Below are positions 1 to 6,658 of a stretch of DNA of 13,722 nt, one piece after another. The translations under genes were made by a program, and so were the position numbers. The DNA lies in assembly GCA_002422985.1 (NCBI GenBank), contig DITZ01000102.1, forward strand, positions 877 through 14,598. Direction: 5' to 3'. A model generated the notes under the pieces. That model had not been told where the DNA came from. It did not search any database and worked only from the letters and a program-made list of their open reading frames with translations. The stretch is from Sphingomonadales bacterium UBA6171. GTDB lineage: Bacteria > Pseudomonadota > Alphaproteobacteria > Sphingomonadales > Sphingomonadaceae. Position 1 is the first letter of the stretch, and every line of letters starts with the position of its first letter.

Positions 1-434
1 TGGCCCCACTGGCTCACGCAATGCGCCTCGTCGATGGCGATCAGCGCGATGCGGCTGTCGGCCGCCAGCCGGTGAAAACTCTCCGTCGTCGCCCGTTCGG
101 GCGCCACATAAAGCAGGTCCAGATCGCCATCGCGCAGCCGGGCCATCGTCCCGGCATTGTTCGCCGACTGGCTGTTGAGCGCGGCGGCGCGCACGCCGGC
201 CAGCAAAAGCGCGCGCACCTGATCCTGCATCAACGCGATCAGCGGCGAGATGATGATGCCGCAGCCGGGCCGGCAGATGGCCGGTATCTGATAGCAAAGC
301 GACTTGCCGGCGCCGGTGGGCATGATAAGCGCGGCATCCCGCCCCGCCATCACATCCTCCACAATCGCCTGCTGCGCCCCCCGGAAGCCCTGGAATCCGA
401 ATATCGTCCGCAGGGCTTCCAGAGGATCACGCAT
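1..434 (-). CDS. recQ: ATP-dependent DNA helicase RecQ, N-terminal part (cut by window edge)
   Basis: The 144 visible residues form the first RecA-like domain of a RecQ 3'-5' DNA helicase, which acts in recombination and repair of stalled forks. Motif 0 is FRGAQQ (about 17-22), the Walker A motif is MPTGAGKSLCYQ with Lys44, motif Ia is SPLIALMQDQV (about 63-73), and Walker B is DEAHCVSQWG (135-144), which is the RecQ-specific form. The aromatic-rich loop, second RecA domain, RQC and HRDC would lie beyond the left edge. ATG 434 is chosen because the protein starts with the usual short RecQ leader (RDPLEALRTIFGF) straight before motif 0; no good Shine-Dalgarno is visible. It diverges from the hydrolase at 551 with a 116-base gap, in which I find no convincing promoter. 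Identity is very secure; the start is less so. Confidence 0.95.
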   Translation of the reverse strand, partial: MRDPLEALRTIFGFQGFRGAQQAIVEDVMAGRDAALIMPTGAGKSLCYQIPAICRPGCGIIISPLIALMQDQVRALLLAGVRAAALNSQSANNAGTMARLRDGDLDLLYVAPERATTESFHRLAADSRIALIAIDEAHCVSQWG

Positions 435-550
435 GGATGGGCTATAGCAGCCACCCCACTGCCCACAAGGCCGCAAGACCATAAGCCCGCAGGTGGTGGC
501 GTCCCGCCCGCCCGCCGTCTATCATCGCCGCACAGGCAAAGAGAGGCGGG

Positions 551-1294
551 ATGATCAGCGTGCACATGTTCGATCGCGGCGACGGCGTCCGCCTCGCCGT
601 TCACCACCAGCCCGGCGCCGGGCCGACGCTGCTGTTCCTGCCCGGCTATATGTCGAACATGACCGGCACCAAGGCGACCATGCTGATGGACTGGGCCATC
701 GCCAATGGCCGCGCCTGCCTGCTGATGGATTACAGCGGCTGCGGGCGATCAGCGGGGCTTTTCGACGATGGCTCCATCCGCCGCTGGGCCGCCGACGCCC
801 GCGCCGTCGCCGATCATTTCGCGCCCGGCCCGCTCCTGCTCATCGGCTCCTCCATGGGCGGCTGGATCATGCTGCATCTGGCGCTGGCGCTGGGCAGCCG
901 CATTGTCGGCATGCTGGGCATCGCCGCCGCCCCCGATTTCACCCGCTGGGGCCTGGCGCTGAGCGCCGCCGACATCGAACGCCTCGCCCACGCCGGCTTC
1001 ACCGAACGGCCATCCGGCTATGCCGACACCCCCTATCGCTACAGCCGCACCTTCATTTCCGACGCCGAAACCGCCTGCCTGCTGGGCGACCCGATCGCCA
1101 TTCAGGCCCCCGCAAGGCTGCTGCATGGCATGGCAGACGATGCCGTGCCCAGCGCCATCTCCATCCGCCTTGCCGAGCAGCTTATGAGCCCGGATGTGCA
1201 GGTTGTGCTGATAAAAGGCGGCGACCATCGCCTCTCCGCCCCCGCCGAACTCGCCCTTCTCCTCCACCATGTCCAGGAATTGTCATGCGCCTGA
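551..1294 (+). CDS. alpha/beta hydrolase, ABHD10-like serine esterase/thioesterase
   Basis: A 247-residue single-domain alpha/beta hydrolase with no signal peptide, so cytoplasmic. The nucleophile elbow is GSSMGG with Ser101, the acid is Asp196 or Asp197 in HGMADDAVP, and the base is His226 in GGDHRLS, giving a complete triad. The segments LPGYMSNMTGTKA (30-42) and DYSGCGRS (60-67) resemble eukaryotic mitochondrial ABHD10, an acyl-thioesterase/acyl-glucuronide esterase; that likeness is from memory of the family. The natural substrate cannot be told. The start has a purine-rich site (GAGGCGG) just upstream. The 3' end overlaps the next gene by 10 bases, so the two are probably co-transcribed. 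Confidence 0.9.
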   Translation: MISVHMFDRGDGVRLAVHHQPGAGPTLLFLPGYMSNMTGTKATMLMDWAIANGRACLLMDYSGCGRSAGLFDDGSIRRWAADARAVADHFAPGPLLLIGSSMGGWIMLHLALALGSRIVGMLGIAAAPDFTRWGLALSAADIERLAHAGFTERPSGYADTPYRYSRTFISDAETACLLGDPIAIQAPARLLHGMADDAVPSAISIRLAEQLMSPDVQVVLIKGGDHRLSAPAELALLLHHVQELSCA

Positions 1295-2118
1295 TTGCCG
1301 CCCTGCTGCTGATCGCCGCCACCCCCGCCCTCGCGCAACAGGGGCCCATAGCCGGCCCCACTGCCCCCGCGGCCACCGGCCCTGCCGCCCCCATTGCCAG
1401 CGGCCCCGCCGCCCCCATGGCCCCCGGCCCCGCGCTCGAACGCGCCCGCTATGATGGCTGCGTCCGCGCCATCCCCACCAACGCCACCAATGCGCTGGAG
1501 TTCGCGCAGGGCTGGCGCATCCGCAACGGCGGCCTGCCCGCGCTCCATTGCGCCGCGCTGGCCTTCCTGCAACTGGAACGCTTCGCCGACGCCGCCCGCA
1601 CGCTGGAGGAAGCCGCGCAAAAGGCCGAAGCCGTCAAGGCCCCGCAGGCCGCCGATTTCTGGGGCCAGGCCGGCAACGCCTGGTTCCTGGACGGCAAGCG
1701 CGACAAGGCCGGCGCCGCGTTCGACCGCGCCATCCTGCTGGCCGGCGACTATGCCCCCCGGCGCAGCGCCAGCCTGCATGTGGATCGCGCCCGCGTGGCC
1801 GCAGACGGCGGCGACCTTGGCGCCGCCCGCATCGACCTGGACCGCGCCATCGCGCTGAACCCGGACGACGCCACCGCCCTCATGCTCTCCGCCGCACTGG
1901 CCCGCCGCCAGAACGACCTCCCCCGCGCCACCCGCGACATCGCCGCCGCCTCCGCCAAAGCCCCCGAAGATGTGGACGTGATGCTGGAACAGGCCCAGAT
2001 CGCCGCCGCCAACGGCGACACCGCAACCGCGCGGCGCATATTGGAAATGATCCTGAAAGCCGCCCCAGGCTCAGCCGCCGCCGACATCGCCGCAAAATCA
2101 CTGGCAGCGAATCCGTGA
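1285..2118 (+). CDS. exported tetratricopeptide repeat protein
   Basis: A 277-residue protein. Residues 1-17 are a signal peptide (MRLIAALLLIAATPALA, cleavage before QQ), so it is periplasmic. Residues 20-50 are a Gly-Pro-Ala linker made of about three 8-residue units (GPTAPAAT, GPAAPIAS, GPAAPMAP). From about 86 to 262 there are roughly five helical hairpins of TPR type, the clearest being DLGAARIDLDRAIALNPDD and a preceding DKAGAAFDRAILLAGDY. TPR arrays bind protein partners; no catalytic domain is present. The ATG lies inside the end of the hydrolase gene, 10 bases before its stop, and is the only start that gives the signal peptide. An upstream extension of the frame (from 493) is the shadow of the hydrolase. 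The specific role is unknown. Confidence 0.85.
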   Translation: MRLIAALLLIAATPALAQQGPIAGPTAPAATGPAAPIASGPAAPMAPGPALERARYDGCVRAIPTNATNALEFAQGWRIRNGGLPALHCAALAFLQLERFADAARTLEEAAQKAEAVKAPQAADFWGQAGNAWFLDGKRDKAGAAFDRAILLAGDYAPRRSASLHVDRARVAADGGDLGAARIDLDRAIALNPDDATALMLSAALARRQNDLPRATRDIAAASAKAPEDVDVMLEQAQIAAANGDTATARRILEMILKAAPGSAAADIAAKSLAANP

Positions 2119-2297
2119 GGGCTGAACGATCGCTTCGGTTATAAGACCGGGGTCAGTATCGAAGCGGCCGCCCGGTTTGACTTTGTCGCCGTTCGCCAAC
2201 GAAACTGCTGGTCCTGAATATTGCCGGTCGTTTCGCGGTCACATTCTGACAGTCGGCTGCCAACTGACCCCGCCCACCTCCCCAAACATTCAGAACA

Positions 2298-2433
2298 AAC
2301 CCCGTCGCCCCGTGCTCGACACGGGGCCCCGCTTTCTTTCGCACCGGTCGGCTGCAAGGCAGATGTTCCGCCCGGTGGCGCAACGTCCGGCAGAAAAGCG
2401 GGATCCCGTGTCAGGCGCGGGATAACGGGGTTC
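2298..2433. repeat. inverted pair of REP-like elements (about 45-base arms)
   Basis: The left arm is at 2298-2342 and the right arm at 2389-2433, in opposite orientation. Read in the same sense both follow the pattern aACCCCGT-n-CCCG-n-CGACACGGG-n-CCCGCTTT-CT, with most positions identical; the centre ACACGGG-n-CCCGCTTT is the best-conserved part. Within each arm CCCGTG and CACGGG can also pair. The 46-base middle (2343-2388) is not repeated. This is the layout of REP doublets (REPIN/BIME-like): short palindromic extragenic elements between convergent genes, non-coding. I cannot see other genomic copies from here. Confidence 0.65.
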
Positions 2434-2488
2434 AGGGGGCATGGTTGATTTGCTGCTGAACAGAAGGCCCGGCCCCACCGCCACCGCC

Positions 2489-2527
2489 AAAAGAAAAGGG
2501 CTGCCGCAGCACGCGCTGCGACAGCCC
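2489..2527 (-). terminator. Rho-independent terminator of rplM-rpsI
   Basis: On the minus strand a 13-bp stem (GGGCTGTCGCAGC pairing with GCTGCGGCAGCCC, one G-T wobble) encloses a 4-base loop and is followed by TTTTCTTTT. The stem occupies 2498-2527 and the T-tract 2489-2497. It lies 24 bases past the rpsI stop codon, the textbook position for ending the ribosomal operon. Confidence 0.88.
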
Positions 2528-2551
2528 CGATCCTTTGCCTGAAAAGGCTGT

Positions 2552-3133
2552 TTAGCGCTTCGAGAACTGGAAGCTGCGGCGGGCCTTGGCCTTGCCATAT
2601 TTCTTCCGCTCCACGACGCGCGAGTCGCGCGTCAGGAAGCCGGCCTGCTTCACGGCGGTGCGCAGCGCCGGTTCGAAGCGGGTGAGCGCTTGGGCGATGC
2701 CATGCTTCACAGCACCGGCCTGGCCGGAAAGGCCGCCGCCCATCACGGTGGCCACAACATCATATTGGTCGCGGCGCTCGGCCACGTCGAACGGCTGGTT
2801 GATCACCAGCCGCAGCGTCGGGCGGGCGAAATACACCGTCTGGTCGCGGCCGTTGACGATGATCTTGCCGGAACCGGGGCGCAGCCAGACGCGGGCGACC
2901 GCATCCTTCCGACGACCGGTCGCATAGGCGCGGCCAAACTTGTCGAGCTGCTGCGGACGCAGCGCCACCGGCTCTGCCACCGGGGCGGCAACAGCGGCGG
3001 GGGCATCTTCGGCATGGGGGGCGGCCGGGGCGGCAACCGGGGCCGCCGCGGCCGCAGCAGCCGTTTGCGTCAGGCGGGCAAGGTCCGCCAGCGACTGGCG
3101 GCCGTCTTCCTGCGGGGTGTTCGTGTCACTCAT
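2552..3133 (-). CDS. rpsI: 30S ribosomal protein S9 with Ala/Pro-rich N-terminal extension
   Basis: Small-subunit ribosomal protein uS9, whose C-terminal tail reaches toward P-site tRNA. The conserved domain runs from about residue 65 (FGRAYATGRRKDAVARVWL) to the canonical end KKYGKAKARRSFQFSKR with the terminal Lys-Arg. The total of 193 residues is longer than typical bacterial S9 (about 130): residues 1-60 are an extension that includes a run of eight Ala and repeated Ala-Pro (about 25-56). The ATG overlaps the rplM stop as ATGA, so translation is probably coupled; the bases just before it (TCTCCTCCC) contain no Shine-Dalgarno. It is the last gene of the operon, followed by a strong terminator. 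Confidence 0.97.
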   Translation of the reverse strand: MSDTNTPQEDGRQSLADLARLTQTAAAAAAAPVAAPAAPHAEDAPAAVAAPVAEPVALRPQQLDKFGRAYATGRRKDAVARVWLRPGSGKIIVNGRDQTVYFARPTLRLVINQPFDVAERRDQYDVVATVMGGGLSGQAGAVKHGIAQALTRFEPALRTAVKQAGFLTRDSRVVERKKYGKAKARRSFQFSKR

Positions 3134-3606
3134 TGGGAGGAGACCTTGTTCTTGCTGTTCATGGCGCCAACGTCCAGCGTTTCGGGCGACTGGGCGGCGT
3201 GCGGATGCTCGGTGCCGGCAAAGACGCGCAGGTTGCGCATCTGCTGCCGACCCAGCGGGCCACGCGGAATCATGCGCTCAACGGCCTTCTCCAGAACCCG
3301 CTCCGGAAAGCGGCCTTCCAGCACCTTGTCTGCGCGCACTTCCTTGATGCCGCCGATATAGCCGGTGTGCCGGTAATATATCTTCTGGCTCGCCTTGCGG
3401 CCGGTGAAGCGCACCTTTTCCGCATTGATGACGATGACATTGTCACCGCAATCGACGTGCGGGGTGAAGCTCGGCTTGTGCTTGCCGCGCAGGCGGCTGG
3501 CGATAATCGACGCCAGGCGGCCAACCACCAGCCCCTCAGCGTCGATGATGATCCATTTCTTCTCGACCTCGGCGGGCTTCGCCGAAGCGGTTTGTCTCGT
3601 CAGCAT
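3130..3606 (-). CDS. rplM: 50S ribosomal protein L13
   Basis: Large-subunit protein uL13, an early 23S rRNA-binding assembly protein. This start gives 158 residues with the alphaproteobacterial leader SAKPAEVEKKW, the core DAEGLVVGRLASIIASRLRG and HVDCGDNVIVINAEKV, and the segment PRGPLGRQQMRNLRVFAG near the C-terminus. The frame is open further upstream to 3657, but ATG 3606 is preferred: it has AGGA seven bases upstream and matches the family N-terminus. It overlaps rpsI by four bases (ATGA), the usual rplM-rpsI operon. Confidence 0.97.
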   Translation of the reverse strand: MLTRQTASAKPAEVEKKWIIIDAEGLVVGRLASIIASRLRGKHKPSFTPHVDCGDNVIVINAEKVRFTGRKASQKIYYRHTGYIGGIKEVRADKVLEGRFPERVLEKAVERMIPRGPLGRQQMRNLRVFAGTEHPHAAQSPETLDVGAMNSKNKVSSQ

Positions 3607-3665
3607 GACATGTTCCTGAACATCAGGGCCGGGAGAATCCGACCCGCTCCAATTCAAGCCGCGCC

Positions 3666-3693
3666 CTTAGCCTGAACCGCATGGAAAAGGCAA
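3666..3693 (-). promoter_or_regulatory. possible promoter of rplM-rpsI
   Basis: On the minus strand, TTGCCT (3693-3688) and GCTAAG (3671-3666) are separated by 16 bases, about 60 bases ahead of the rplM start. The -35 is fair and the -10 weak. It sits in the gap between ctaA and rplM, where a ribosomal operon promoter is expected, but this is a guess by eye. Confidence 0.3.
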
Positions 3694-3706
3694 GGAAAAG
3701 TCATGT

Positions 3707-3720
3707 GGTAATATATTACC
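3707..3720. repeat. perfect 14-bp AT-rich palindrome over the ctaA stop codon
   Basis: GGTAATATATTACC is a perfect palindrome in otherwise GC-rich DNA. It includes the ctaA stop codon (TAA, 3718-3716) and lies about 100 bases upstream of rplM. It could be a regulator site or chance; it has no T-tract, so it is not a terminator of the usual kind. Confidence 0.6.
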
Positions 3721-4741
3721 GCCGATAATCCGCCCGGCCGGCGGCATGCGCCGCCCATGCGGCAGCGGCCACCACCAGCGCGCCAACCGCCTGATGCAAA
3801 ACGGCCAGATGCAGGTTCACCCCCGTCAGCACCACGGCGATTCCCAGCAATATCTGCGCGCCAAACGCCGAATGCAGCGCGACAGACGCCCCGCGCCCGC
3901 CCGCCGCCTTTGCCCGCCGCGCCAGCAGCAGCAGCGCCAGCACCGTCACAAAGGCCCACCAGCGATGCACGAAATGGGCGATGAAGGGGTCGTCCGCCAG
4001 GCTCATCCAGCCCTGCCAATCGGCGTTTTCCGGCCACAGCCGCCCGTTCATCAGCGGCCAGTCAGCCGCGGCATGGCCGGCGTTCAGCCCGGCCACCCAG
4101 GCGCCGAACAGCAGCTGGATGAACAGCATCCCCAGCATCAGCGCCGAATGCGCCGTCAGCCGCGCCGGCCCGGCATCGGGCCGGCGGCTGAGTGCCAGCA
4201 GGTCCAGCGCCGTCCACACCAGCCCGCCCAGGATGAACAGCGCCGCCAGCAGATGCACCGCCAGCCGGTAATGGCTCACATCGGTGCGCTCAACAAGGCC
4301 GGACGTCACCATCCACCAGCCGATCGCGCCCTGCAGCCCGCCCAGCAGCAATATTGCCGTCAGCCGCCAGCCATAGCCGCCGGGCACCGCGCGCCGCACC
4401 AGAAACCAGACAAAGGGCAGCGCAAAGGCCAGCCCGATCAGCCGCCCCAGCAGCCGGTGCAGCCATTCCCAGAAATAGATCGCCTTGAAGGCGTCCAGGC
4501 TCATGCCCCTGTTGATCTGCTGATATTCCGGAATCATGCGGTAGCGGGCGAACGCCGCCTGCCAGTCGGCATCGTTCAGCGGCGGGATGGCACCCGTCAC
4601 CGGCTTCCATTGGGTGATGGAAAGCCCGGATTCGGTCAGGCGCGTGATGCCGCCCACCACCACCATCACAAACACCAGCGCGGCAACACCCAGCAGCCAG
4701 ATGGCAAGCGCACGCGGACGATAACGGGCATCAGCAGTCAT
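3716..4741 (-). CDS. ctaA: heme A synthase (COX15/CtaA family)
   Basis: Inner-membrane enzyme that oxidises the C8 methyl of heme O to the formyl group of heme A, needed for aa3-type cytochrome oxidase. The 341-residue protein has about eight TM helices in two four-helix halves. The signature GGITRLTESGLSITQWKP (30-47) follows TM1. The histidines expected to bind or act on heme are His95 (EWLHRLLGR), His163 (HYRLAVHL), His259 (HFVHRWWAF) and His316 (LHQAVGAL). There is no cysteine at all, so it is the cysteine-free type usual in alphaproteobacteria and mitochondria rather than the Bacillus type with a Cys pair. ATG 4741 is chosen; in-frame ATGs at 4771 and 4783 are possible and none has a strong Shine-Dalgarno. 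It diverges from psd. Confidence 0.93.
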   Translation of the reverse strand: MTADARYRPRALAIWLLGVAALVFVMVVVGGITRLTESGLSITQWKPVTGAIPPLNDADWQAAFARYRMIPEYQQINRGMSLDAFKAIYFWEWLHRLLGRLIGLAFALPFVWFLVRRAVPGGYGWRLTAILLLGGLQGAIGWWMVTSGLVERTDVSHYRLAVHLLAALFILGGLVWTALDLLALSRRPDAGPARLTAHSALMLGMLFIQLLFGAWVAGLNAGHAAADWPLMNGRLWPENADWQGWMSLADDPFIAHFVHRWWAFVTVLALLLLARRAKAAGGRGASVALHSAFGAQILLGIAVVLTGVNLHLAVLHQAVGALVVAAAAWAAHAAGRADYRR

Positions 4742-4807
4742 GTCCGGCCCATAGCGCGGACGTCGGCGCATCACAAAGGCCATGCTGCCGCAGGGCAGAG
4801 GCTTATC

Positions 4808-5662
4808 ATGGGCCGGGAAAGCCCCTATGCTGCGGCCATGGAAGACCCGAAACCCGAAACCGAAACGCCCGCGCCAATGGCACCGCTTTCCAAGGCCGTG
4901 CCCGAACAATTGCCAGACGTGCCCGCCGCCCCGCTGCCGGCGGCGCATGCTGCGGGCAGCGATGCCGCAAAATGGCGTTTCCCCCCGGTCCATCCCGAAG
5001 GGCTGCGCATCGGCGGCATCATGGCCGCTGTGGCGTTGCTGGCCTTTCTGTTCGGCTGGTGGCCGGTCGGCTGGCTGCTCGCCGCCTTTGCCGCCTTCAC
5101 CGCCACTTTCTTCCGCGATCCGGTGCGCGCCTCGCCCGGTGGCGCGGGCCTCATCATCTCGCCGGCTGACGGCCTTGTGTCGCAGATCATGGAGGTGGAA
5201 CTGCCCCGCCAGGTGCAGGGCGACGGCGGGCTGGCACCGGGCCGGGCGCTGCGCATTTCCATATTCATGTCGGTGTTCGATGTGCACATCAACCGCTCGC
5301 CGATCGCCGGCACCGTTTCGCGCCTCGCTTATGTGCCGGGCAGCTTCCTGAACGCCGATCTCGACAAGGCGAGCGAGGAGAATGAGCGGCAATATTTCGT
5401 GATAACCGGCACCGACGGCACCATGGTTGCCTTCACCCAGATCGCCGGTCTCATCGCGCGCCGCATCATCGGCTTTGTGCGGGAGGGCACGATGGTGGCG
5501 GCAGGCCAGCGCATCGGGCTGATTCGTTTCGGCAGCCGCGTCGATATCTTCCTGCCGGCGGGCTATCAGCCGCAGGTGGTGAAGGGCCAGCGCGCCGTCG
5601 CCGGCGAAACCGTGCTCGCCGCGCGCGGCGTGGCGGCCGCGGTGCCGGGCGCATTGCAGTGA
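4808..5662 (+). CDS. psd: phosphatidylserine decarboxylase proenzyme
   Basis: Pyruvoyl enzyme that turns phosphatidylserine into phosphatidylethanolamine at the inner membrane. Key features are SPADGLVS with Asp121, FDVHINRSPIAG with His160, and the self-cleavage site RFGSR with Gly242-Ser243; cleavage would leave a 242-residue beta chain and a 42-residue alpha chain bearing the pyruvoyl group. A hydrophobic segment (about 70-100) anchors it. ATG 4808 has AGAGG six bases upstream and gives 284 residues; ATG 4838 is possible but lacks such a site. Either way the first 55 or so residues are a Pro/Ala-rich leader not found in the usual short alphaproteobacterial form (about 230). The stop overlaps the pssA start. 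Confidence 0.94.
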   Translation: MGRESPYAAAMEDPKPETETPAPMAPLSKAVPEQLPDVPAAPLPAAHAAGSDAAKWRFPPVHPEGLRIGGIMAAVALLAFLFGWWPVGWLLAAFAAFTATFFRDPVRASPGGAGLIISPADGLVSQIMEVELPRQVQGDGGLAPGRALRISIFMSVFDVHINRSPIAGTVSRLAYVPGSFLNADLDKASEENERQYFVITGTDGTMVAFTQIAGLIARRIIGFVREGTMVAAGQRIGLIRFGSRVDIFLPAGYQPQVVKGQRAVAGETVLAARGVAAAVPGALQ

Positions 5663-6453
5663 CGCCGGCCCGGCCGGCGCTGCCGCTGCGCGCGCTTATC
5701 CCCAATGCCATCACCATGCTGGCGCTCAGTTCCGGGGCGACCGGTGTGCGCTTCGCCATCGCCGGCGAATTTGACAAGGCGGGCGCTGCCATCGTCATCG
5801 CCGCCCTGCTGGATGGCGTCGATGGCCGGGTCGCCCGGCTGCTGAAGGGCACCAGCCGCTTCGGGGCGGAGCTGGATTCGCTGTCCGATGTCACCGCCTT
5901 TGGCCTTGCGCCCGCGCTCATCCTCTATCTGTGGGCGCTCTCCGATCTCGGCCAGCTCGGCTGGGTGGTGGCGCTGCTCTATGCCGTCTGCTGCGCGCTC
6001 CGCCTCGCCCGCTTCAACGCATCGATCGACGAGGATGCGCTGCCGAAGAAGAAGCTCGGCTTCACCACCGGTGTGCCCGCCCCGGCGGGTGCCGGCCTCG
6101 CGCTCGCGCCGCTGTTCTTCTCGCTCGGCACGGCGGGCATGTGGGCGGATAATCCGCATCAGCGCGCCGTCATCACCGCCATTGTGGTCACGCTGGCCGG
6201 GCTGGCTATGGTGTCGCCGCTCGCCGGCTGGAGCTGGCAGTCTGTCCGTGTTCCCCGCGATGCGCGGGTGCTGGTGCTGCTGGCGGTCGGCCTGTTCGCC
6301 GCGCTGCTGGCCCAGTCGCCCTGGCTCACCCTGTTCAGCCTGTCCGCGCTCTATGGCCTTAGCTTCCCGCTTGCCACCCTTGCCTATAAAAAGCGGCGGC
6401 AGGCCCTGCTCTCGCCGCCCGGCGAAGCCGCGCGGGTGCCGGAATCAGGCTGA
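5659..6453 (+). CDS. pssA: CDP-diacylglycerol-serine O-phosphatidyltransferase
   Basis: Membrane enzyme that makes phosphatidylserine from CDP-diacylglycerol and serine, the substrate of the preceding gene's product. The CDP-alcohol phosphotransferase motif D-x2-DG-x2-AR-x8-G-x3-D-x3-D is complete: Asp52, Asp55, Gly56, Ala59, Arg60, Gly69, Asp73 and Asp77. The 264 residues hold about six to eight hydrophobic helices and a basic end (YKKRRQ). The start is GTG at 5659, overlapping the psd stop by four bases (GTGA), so the pair is translationally coupled. The last 95 bases overlap the convergent small gene at 6359-6658. Confidence 0.94.
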   Translation: MTPARPALPLRALIPNAITMLALSSGATGVRFAIAGEFDKAGAAIVIAALLDGVDGRVARLLKGTSRFGAELDSLSDVTAFGLAPALILYLWALSDLGQLGWVVALLYAVCCALRLARFNASIDEDALPKKKLGFTTGVPAPAGAGLALAPLFFSLGTAGMWADNPHQRAVITAIVVTLAGLAMVSPLAGWSWQSVRVPRDARVLVLLAVGLFAALLAQSPWLTLFSLSALYGLSFPLATLAYKKRRQALLSPPGEAARVPESG

Positions 6454-6658
6454 CCGGAAGGCCGCGCCGTGCGGACAGGGGAATCACCTCCGCCGCCGGC
6501 CGGCCCTGCACCGGCCGCGCCGCCGGCCCCGTCAGCGCCGCCAGCAGCGACGGCCAGCGCCGCGCCAGCATCAGCATGTTGAGCGCCAGCACCGCCACAA
6601 AGGCCAGTGCGCCCAGACTTTGCCCAAACAGTTGACCAATCATCATCTCCGGCCCCAT
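6359..6658 (-). CDS. small single-pass membrane protein, candidate SOS-regulated
   Basis: No family recognised. The 99-residue protein has one TM helix at about 10-31, preceded by an uncharged/acidic N-terminus (MGPEMMIGQLFG) and followed by ARRW, so by the positive-inside rule the N-terminus faces out. The rest is an Arg/Pro/Ala-rich tail (ARPVQGRP, PAPARLRRAARAG), presumably cytoplasmic. ATG 6658 is chosen because AGGAG lies six bases upstream; an ATG at 6664 directly abuts that site. Most codons end in G or C as in neighbouring genes, which supports a real gene, less so in the last 15 codons. Its 3' end runs 95 bases into pssA on the other strand. Two LexA-type boxes lie in its upstream region. 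A toxin-like or division-inhibitor role is inference only. Confidence 0.6.
   Translation of the reverse strand: MGPEMMIGQLFGQSLGALAFVAVLALNMLMLARRWPSLLAALTGPAARPVQGRPAAEVIPLSARRGLPVSLIPAPARLRRAARAGPAAAFYRQGWQAGS

Larger units (their letters stand above)
2119..2551. other. 433-base gene-free stretch between convergent genes
   Basis: The gap lies between the TPR gene (plus) and rpsI (minus). Positions 2119-2297 hold nothing I recognise: short open frames lack start signals, family motifs and gene-like codon use, and the base composition is less GC-rich than in the neighbouring genes. Positions 2298-2433 hold an inverted pair of REP-like sequences and 2489-2527 the rpsI terminator, both listed separately. 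No tRNA or other structured RNA was recognised. Confidence 0.7.

Noticed and set aside
493..1284. Upstream extension of the TPR frame
   Set aside because: Overlaps the hydrolase in another frame and reads as Arg/Pro-rich shadow; signal peptide starts at 1285.
2119..2297. Possible tRNA or structured RNA
   Set aside because: No cloverleaf, T-loop or known riboswitch core could be traced by eye.
2139..2448. Short open frames on both strands in the gap before rpsI
   Set aside because: They run through the REP-like pair, lack ribosome binding sites and have no recognisable motif.
3746..4807. Plus-strand extension of the psd frame across ctaA
   Set aside because: Antisense to a clear heme A synthase and composed of Gln/His/Pro/Arg-rich shadow sequence; psd starts at 4808.
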